DNA of 64,000 bases, taken from positions 157,857-221,856 of the forward strand of contig JACRJM010000015.1 in NCBI GenBank assembly GCA_016219965.1. The letters are read 5' to 3'. The DNA comes from Candidatus Schekmanbacteria bacterium (GTDB lineage Bacteria; Schekmanbacteria; GWA2-38-11; J061). A model generated the notes under the pieces. That model had not been told where the DNA came from and ran no database searches. It saw only the letters and a list, made by a program, of their open reading frames with translations. A program made the translations under genes and the position numbers. Positions 59,927-64,000 of this stretch are shown piece by piece. Position 1 is the stretch's first letter, and each line of letters begins with the position of its first letter.

Positions 59927-61096
59927 ATGGATAAAGATTTAACTTACAGACAAGCGGTAGAGAAATATCCTGATGTGCCAAAGTTCACAATCCTGAAGAT
60001 TGACCTTTACAGGAGAGGACTTGTCTATACCGATGCATTGAAAGAAAAATACGGGCAATATCCGGGCCCCACAGTGTTGAGAGACGGGACTTCTGTTCTC
60101 ACTGCAGCGGGCGAGTGCATGAATGACCATTACACGGTCGACCTTTTCGAAGACAGACTTGGAATCTTTTACAATGGCGAGTTTATAGAAGAGGCGGATT
60201 TTTGCGCCAAGCCGTCATATGTTGGGAAAAAGACGAGCCAGGGAACTCCCATGGAAAGTGTCGGGATGTTCAGGCCGCAGGTTATAAATATATGGGCATA
60301 CAGGTACTGCCACTTCTGGGAAGGAGGCAATGCCTGCAAATTCTGTTCCATCAACACCTTTCTCAAAAAAAGACTCTCCGAGAGGGAGATAGCCCTTGAT
60401 CCGCAGGATATAAAGGAGATAGTCGCAGAAGCTATAAGCGAGCCGGGAAGATTCTCTACAATAAATATAACAGGTGGAGCTGACCCGGAGGGAGAGGAAC
60501 CATTCGATTCAGAGCTCAACCGCTATATTAAAATCCTTCAGGCAGTTGGAGAAAATTTCTCTTCGAGAAGGTTTCCAAGCCAGCTTTTGGCTTGCGCCTA
60601 TAACAAAAAGCAGGTGAAACGGCTTTATGATGAGACAGGTGTCCTTACATATTGCGCTGATATGGAAGTGTGGGACAGGGAGCGTTTCAAGTGGGTCTGT
60701 CCGGCAAAGGAAAAATATGTAGGATGGGATAACTGGGTGAGGAACCTTTTTGATGCTGTCGAGATATTCGGTCCGGGAAATGTGGCAACAAACATCGTGG
60801 CAGGATGCGAGATGGTAAAACCCTATGGTTTTGAGACTGTTGATGAGGCTTTAAAGTCGAATCTTGAAGGTTGCGAGTATCTTGCAAAGCACGGAGTATC
60901 AATGATGGGGCTTGTTTTCAGACCTGTTAAGAATTCCGTGTTCCACAAGGCAAATCAGCCCACGTTAGAGTATTATATCCGTCTTGCACGCGGAATGCAT
61001 GATATCCGCGCAGCCTATGGACTTAGCGATAACTTCGATGATTACAAGCATTGCGGCAATCATCCTGACAGTGATTTAAGCAGGGTTGACTTCTGA
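59927..61096 (+). CDS. Radical SAM-like protein with C-x8-C-x2-C motif, copy 2
   Basis: A 389-residue paralogue of the protein at 46330. The motif is CHFWEGGNACKFC with cysteines C128, C137 and C140, so the eight-residue first spacing is conserved across the two copies. The GGE-like block is NITGGADPEGEEPFDSELN, and the ends align (MHDIRAAYGLSDNFDDYKHC). Conserved stretches at the N-terminus (DLTYRQAVEKYP, LYRRGLVYTDAL, YPGPTVLRDGTSVLTA) are outside the core radical SAM fold and would define the family. The chemistry is unknown. It is convergent with the amidohydrolase gene. Confidence 0.82.
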   Translation: MDKDLTYRQAVEKYPDVPKFTILKIDLYRRGLVYTDALKEKYGQYPGPTVLRDGTSVLTAAGECMNDHYTVDLFEDRLGIFYNGEFIEEADFCAKPSYVGKKTSQGTPMESVGMFRPQVINIWAYRYCHFWEGGNACKFCSINTFLKKRLSEREIALDPQDIKEIVAEAISEPGRFSTINITGGADPEGEEPFDSELNRYIKILQAVGENFSSRRFPSQLLACAYNKKQVKRLYDETGVLTYCADMEVWDRERFKWVCPAKEKYVGWDNWVRNLFDAVEIFGPGNVATNIVAGCEMVKPYGFETVDEALKSNLEGCEYLAKHGVSMMGLVFRPVKNSVFHKANQPTLEYYIRLARGMHDIRAAYGLSDNFDDYKHCGNHPDSDLSRVDF

Positions 61097-61115
61097 CTTT
61101 ATCTCCTCCTGAAAT

Positions 61116-61907
61116 CTAAATCTTGAAAATCTTCTTTGCGGTTTCACCCAGTATGTTTCCCTTGTCGCGCTCTGAGAGGAAATCAGCATTTTTAACGCTG
61201 TTCATCAAAGCTTCCTGATTGAATATCCCGTCCGAGCCGAACAATACGCGGTGCGCTCCAAGCGATGCAGTAAGCTTCTTAAGCGTTGGTGTTACAACTT
61301 CGAACCCCATTGACTGCTCGAGCTGATTAAGGGTTGATATCTCCACATAGACATTCTCTGCGAAAAGACCCACCATTATTGCTTCTTCAACCCATGGGTA
61401 TCCGCCATGTGAGATTATTACGGTTAAATCAGGAAAATCCACGACAACATCATCAAGATAAACAGGGTTGTTATATTTTACTCTTGTTCCTTCTGCAGGC
61501 GCCTTTATTCCGGTGTGGCACATTAAAGGGAGCTCGAGCTCTTCAGCTTTCTCATATACCGGATAGAGCCTGCTGTCATTCGGGTAGAATCCTGCATGGG
61601 GATTTATCTTAATACCTTTGAGCCCCAGTTCGACTGCACGTTCAAGCCTCTCGACGTTTGCCTTTATCTCCCTGTCAGGATGGACGGCAGTAAAACCAAT
61701 GAAACGGTCAGGGTGTGCTGAAACGAATTCTGAAACCTGTTCATCGGTGAGGTTGGCATTTTGTCTGTCACCCATCTTTCCATAGTCTTTCCCAAGTATG
61801 ACTGTCTTGTCTATCTTAAGTTCATCCATGTTCTTCAGGTACTCTTCAACAGGAAGATGGAAGGGATGCCCTTTGGGTGTGATATGGTTATGAATGTCAA
61901 CAATCAT
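61116..61907 (-). CDS. Amidohydrolase-2-family metal-dependent hydrolase or decarboxylase
   Basis: A 263-residue TIM-barrel protein of the amidohydrolase-related family. The metal-binding HxH is DIHNHI near the N-terminus. LPLMCHTGIKAP near residue 132 and VIISHGGYPWVEEA near residue 170 supply further metal-binding histidines. VLFGSDG near residue 225 supplies the terminal aspartate. This family includes aromatic-acid decarboxylases (gamma-resorcylate, ACMSD) and lactonases. A decarboxylase fits the UbiD-rich surroundings. The start has a GGAGG ribosome-binding site. It lies 33 bases downstream of the nitroreductase gene and is probably co-transcribed. Confidence 0.85.
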   Translation of the reverse strand: MIVDIHNHITPKGHPFHLPVEEYLKNMDELKIDKTVILGKDYGKMGDRQNANLTDEQVSEFVSAHPDRFIGFTAVHPDREIKANVERLERAVELGLKGIKINPHAGFYPNDSRLYPVYEKAEELELPLMCHTGIKAPAEGTRVKYNNPVYLDDVVVDFPDLTVIISHGGYPWVEEAIMVGLFAENVYVEISTLNQLEQSMGFEVVTPTLKKLTASLGAHRVLFGSDGIFNQEALMNSVKNADFLSERDKGNILGETAKKIFKI

Positions 61908-61940
61908 TATAATTTCCTCCGGTTATTTAAAACCAATCAT

Positions 61941-62588
61941 TTAAAACCCAATCCAGGTAGTAAGTTTATCAGCAGGTGTGCGAGTCCTTGTGAATTTATT
62001 GATAGGTGAGTTCTCATCAGGGTAACCCAATGCGATGGGAGCGATTATCTCCCTGTTCTCAGGAAGCCCTAGATAAGCTCTTATGTCCTCAGCGCATATA
62101 GCTGCGATCCCGAGCCAGCACGCACCAAGGCCCTTGGCATGGGCGGCGAGCAGGAAATTCTCTACGGCAGGAACAGCGCTGACGGTGAAAAGATTGTCTT
62201 TTCTTTTAAATGTTACAAAAAACACACCAACAGGTGCATCAAAGAATCTCATGATCTTCTGAAAAAAATCTCCGCCTCCAAATCCGGATTTCTCCGCCGC
62301 TTCACCCATCACTTCGAATAGCTCCTCCTGTCGTTCCTGGCAGAAGTCGGGAACATCGCTGAAGGCGTCCACTTCCTTCATTCTGAAAATGAACTTTTCC
62401 TCGACAATATCCCTTATCCTGTCCAGCTCGGGACCAGCAACTACTATAAATTCCCATGGCTGATGGTTAGACCCGCTCGGCGCCCAGATGGCAGCATCGA
62501 GGCATTCTTTTATTACAGCCTTTGAAGGAGGTTCAGGTTTGAAAGCCCTTATGCTTCTTCTTGATTTTATGGTTTCGATAAAGTCCAT
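61941..62588 (-). CDS. Nitroreductase-family FMN oxidoreductase
   Basis: A 215-residue nitroreductase-like protein. MDFIETIKSRRSIRAFKPEP carries the RRSIR FMN-phosphate motif. AAIWAPSGSNHQPWEFIVV supplies the second FMN-binding region with S and N. LLAAHAKGLGACWLGIA and ALGYPDE complete the family pattern. It would reduce nitro-, quinone- or enone-type substrates with NAD(P)H. GGAGTGAAGA before the ATG provides the ribosome-binding site. The substrate is unknown. It probably shares an operon with the amidohydrolase gene. Confidence 0.88.
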   Translation of the reverse strand: MDFIETIKSRRSIRAFKPEPPSKAVIKECLDAAIWAPSGSNHQPWEFIVVAGPELDRIRDIVEEKFIFRMKEVDAFSDVPDFCQERQEELFEVMGEAAEKSGFGGGDFFQKIMRFFDAPVGVFFVTFKRKDNLFTVSAVPAVENFLLAAHAKGLGACWLGIAAICAEDIRAYLGLPENREIIAPIALGYPDENSPINKFTRTRTPADKLTTWIGF

Positions 62589-62666
62589 TCTTCACTCCTT
62601 TTCTTTTTTGTGTCAGAATATAATCTAAACATATAATAAAAAAAACTTATTTTCAGGGGAAATAAA

Positions 62667-63332
62667 ATAATAAAACTGATTAAAAAAATCTGGCGGTTTT
62701 TCTGGAAAATTATTTTCTGGCTTGTCATCATAAGCCTGATACCTGTAATCGCTTACAGGTGGATTCCTGTCCCTGTCACGCCTTTGATGCTTATAAGGTG
62801 CGCAGAGCAGGTAAAATCAGGCGGGCATCTTACCCTGAAAAAAGAATGGACTCCCATAAGCAGGATTTCAAAAAACCTTCAACATGCTGTCATCGTTTCA
62901 GAAGACCAGAATTTCCTAAAACACAATGGGTTTGACTTTGATGCAATAGAAAAGGCGGTAAAATACAATGAAAACCATGAAAGAAAGCGCGGTGCAAGCA
63001 CTATAAGCCAGCAGACCGCAAAAAATGTTTTTCTCTGGCCAGGCAGAAGCTGGCCTCGCAAAGGACTTGAAGCATATTTTACTTTCCTCATTGAAATATG
63101 CTGGAGCAAGGAGCGGATACTTGAAGTTTATCTCAACGTGATAGAAACCGGGAACGGCATCTACGGCGCCGAGGCTGCATCGCAGCTCTATTTTAGCAAA
63201 TCTGTGGAAGAGCTCACTAAAGCCGAGTCTGCGCTTATTGCAGCCTCCCTTCCAAATCCACGGAAATATTCTGTCTCAAATCCCGGACCATACATGCGCT
63301 CGCGTGCGGCATGGATAGCAGGACACATATGA
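62667..63332 (+). CDS. mtgA: Monofunctional peptidoglycan glycosyltransferase, apparent non-AUG start
   Basis: The GT51 domain is clear: VIVSEDQNFLKHNGFDFDAI carries the catalytic glutamate, followed by RGASTISQQTAKNVFLWPGR and NVIETGNGIYGAEAA. The usual N-terminal membrane helix is also encoded in frame (LIKKIWRFFWKIIFWLVIIS, then YRWIPVPVTPLMLIR), but no ATG, GTG or TTG precedes it after the in-frame stop at 62637. The only canonical starts, TTG 62784 and ATG 62787, would delete the membrane anchor. AGGGGA at 62655 is spaced correctly for ATA at 62667, so I suggest a non-AUG start (ATA or a nearby ATT). The predicted length of 221 residues is near the usual 230-240. MtgA polymerises lipid II at the membrane. 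Confidence 0.8.
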   Translation: MIKLIKKIWRFFWKIIFWLVIISLIPVIAYRWIPVPVTPLMLIRCAEQVKSGGHLTLKKEWTPISRISKNLQHAVIVSEDQNFLKHNGFDFDAIEKAVKYNENHERKRGASTISQQTAKNVFLWPGRSWPRKGLEAYFTFLIEICWSKERILEVYLNVIETGNGIYGAEAASQLYFSKSVEELTKAESALIAASLPNPRKYSVSNPGPYMRSRAAWIAGHI

Positions 63333-63372
63333 TGTTATTAGCTATTGTATAAATAAAATCTCAATTATCTTT

Positions 63373-64000
63373 CTAAAAGAACTCAGGCTTGAAGAACTCG
63401 GGGAGTCGTCCGCCATTTCTTAGGCATCTTATAATCTGGTTGTCAGTGACATCCCAAACCCTCTCAGGGTGAATGTCAACGTCGGTGGGAATGCTGTTCC
63501 ATGTGTCGGGATAATTAAAAAAGCCTATAACCTGAACAAATATGGAAAAGCAAAAAAGAAACATGAATAAGAGTTTTAATTGTTTTGAACGCATTATCCT
63601 CTCAATTGCAAAAGAAATAAAAATGCAAAGGAACGGGATGATATCAATAAGGTATCTGTAACCGTAAGTGTGACCTCCCCACCAAGATGTGTAAAAGCTG
63701 AATAATAAAATGTAGAGAATTGATATTACTGATAGGTATTTGCAGAGCGGTGCCGCGCCGTTTTTGAAGATATAATAAATCCCGGCGAATGAAAAAATAA
63801 GGACCGGTGAAAATATCAGAAGCCCCCGGCTCGGGCTTATCAGAAGTCCTGCAAGTCCTGAGAGAAAATTAGATGTCCAGACTGAAGCAATCGGTTTCAA
63901 CTCAAGCATCTTGCTTTCAAGCCTTGCATTACCGCCTGTGAGATTACCGAAGTAATAAAGATTATATGTAAAGAGCAATAGAGCGACAGGGATTGCGGAG
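63373..64000 (-). CDS. Polytopic GT-C-like membrane protein, N-terminal part outside the window
   Basis: The frame is open from 63373 to the window end at 64000 with no need for a start codon; the TTG at 63978 is internal. About 209 codons are visible, containing five or more membrane segments. The segment LISPSRGLLIFSPVLIFSFA is a recurring signature of a family of putative bacterial GT-C membrane proteins, and SWWGGHTYGYRYLIDIIPFL follows. The C-terminus is a short soluble tail (LPEFFKPEFF). The function is probably transfer of a sugar or a related step in envelope glycan assembly. The N-terminal half cannot be assessed here. Confidence 0.7.
   Translation of the reverse strand, partial: SAIPVALLLFTYNLYYFGNLTGGNARLESKMLELKPIASVWTSNFLSGLAGLLISPSRGLLIFSPVLIFSFAGIYYIFKNGAAPLCKYLSVISILYILLFSFYTSWWGGHTYGYRYLIDIIPFLCIFISFAIERIMRSKQLKLLFMFLFCFSIFVQVIGFFNYPDTWNSIPTDVDIHPERVWDVTDNQIIRCLRNGGRLPEFFKPEFF

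Noticed and set aside
1-64000. tRNA or rRNA genes
   Set aside because: I looked for tRNA T-loop patterns and conserved rRNA stretches by eye and saw none; a covariance-model search would be needed to be certain.

Overview
The window comes from a diderm, probably anaerobic or microaerobic bacterium. The evidence is a TonB-dependent receptor, a PEP-CTERM sorting tail, a type IV pilin, the peptidoglycan glycosyltransferase MtgA, sigma-54 promoters and many large repeat-rich exported proteins. The gene style (SBBP, CARDB, DUF1566 and thrombospondin type 3 repeats, UbiD paralogues, GT-C membrane proteins, palindromic dispersed repeats) resembles uncultivated Schekmanbacteria-, Nitrospirota- or Desulfobacterota-like genomes. 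I cannot place it more precisely. I saw no rRNA, tRNA, CRISPR array, insertion sequence or prophage.

Layout. 1-5.3 kb: exported beta-propeller, beta-helix and DUF1566/CARDB proteins, with a GIY-YIG nuclease-like gene. 5.3-8.7 kb: an ORF6N protein, an FAD oxidoreductase and an aldo/keto reductase with a ferredoxin tail. 8.7-25.6 kb: a surface-protein region. It holds a matrixin-like/FN3 protein, a 1513-residue TSP3-RCC1-CARDB protein and two SBBP propeller paralogues. Between the paralogues is an unlisted 51-residue peptide gene that looks like a RiPP-type precursor. Three of the large genes have near-consensus sigma-54 promoters, and two share an upstream element. 25.6-29.7 kb: a GT39-like protein, a B12-binding radical SAM enzyme and a methyltransferase. 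29.9-39.3 kb: a complete kdpFABC potassium-uptake operon followed by a KdpD split into two separate genes around kdpE.

39.5-62.6 kb is an accessory metabolic region built from paired paralogues. It has two UbiD-family decarboxylases (one with a signal peptide), two radical SAM-like proteins with an unusual C-x8-C-x2-C cluster motif, two MFS transporters and two FMN split-barrel proteins. It also has a flavin reductase with a PCP_red-like tail, a divergent HemF-like protein, a TonB receptor, an amidohydrolase and a nitroreductase. A pilin, a HicAB pair, a PEP-CTERM metalloprotease-like protein and an HD-GYP protein lie among them. The shared content suggests uptake and redox or decarboxylation chemistry on an aromatic or tetrapyrrole-like substrate; that is inference, and the substrate is unknown. 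The window ends with mtgA, whose start is apparently non-AUG, and a truncated membrane protein gene.

Genes most likely to work together: the sigma-54 unit from 20.0 to 25.55 kb (SBBP protein, peptide, SBBP protein, terminator); kdpFABC with the split KdpDE; the minus-strand operon 48354-44686 (flavin reductase, radical SAM, split barrel, HD-GYP); and the divergent plus-strand run 48584-55753 (exported UbiD, MFS, pilin, TonB receptor, HemF-like).
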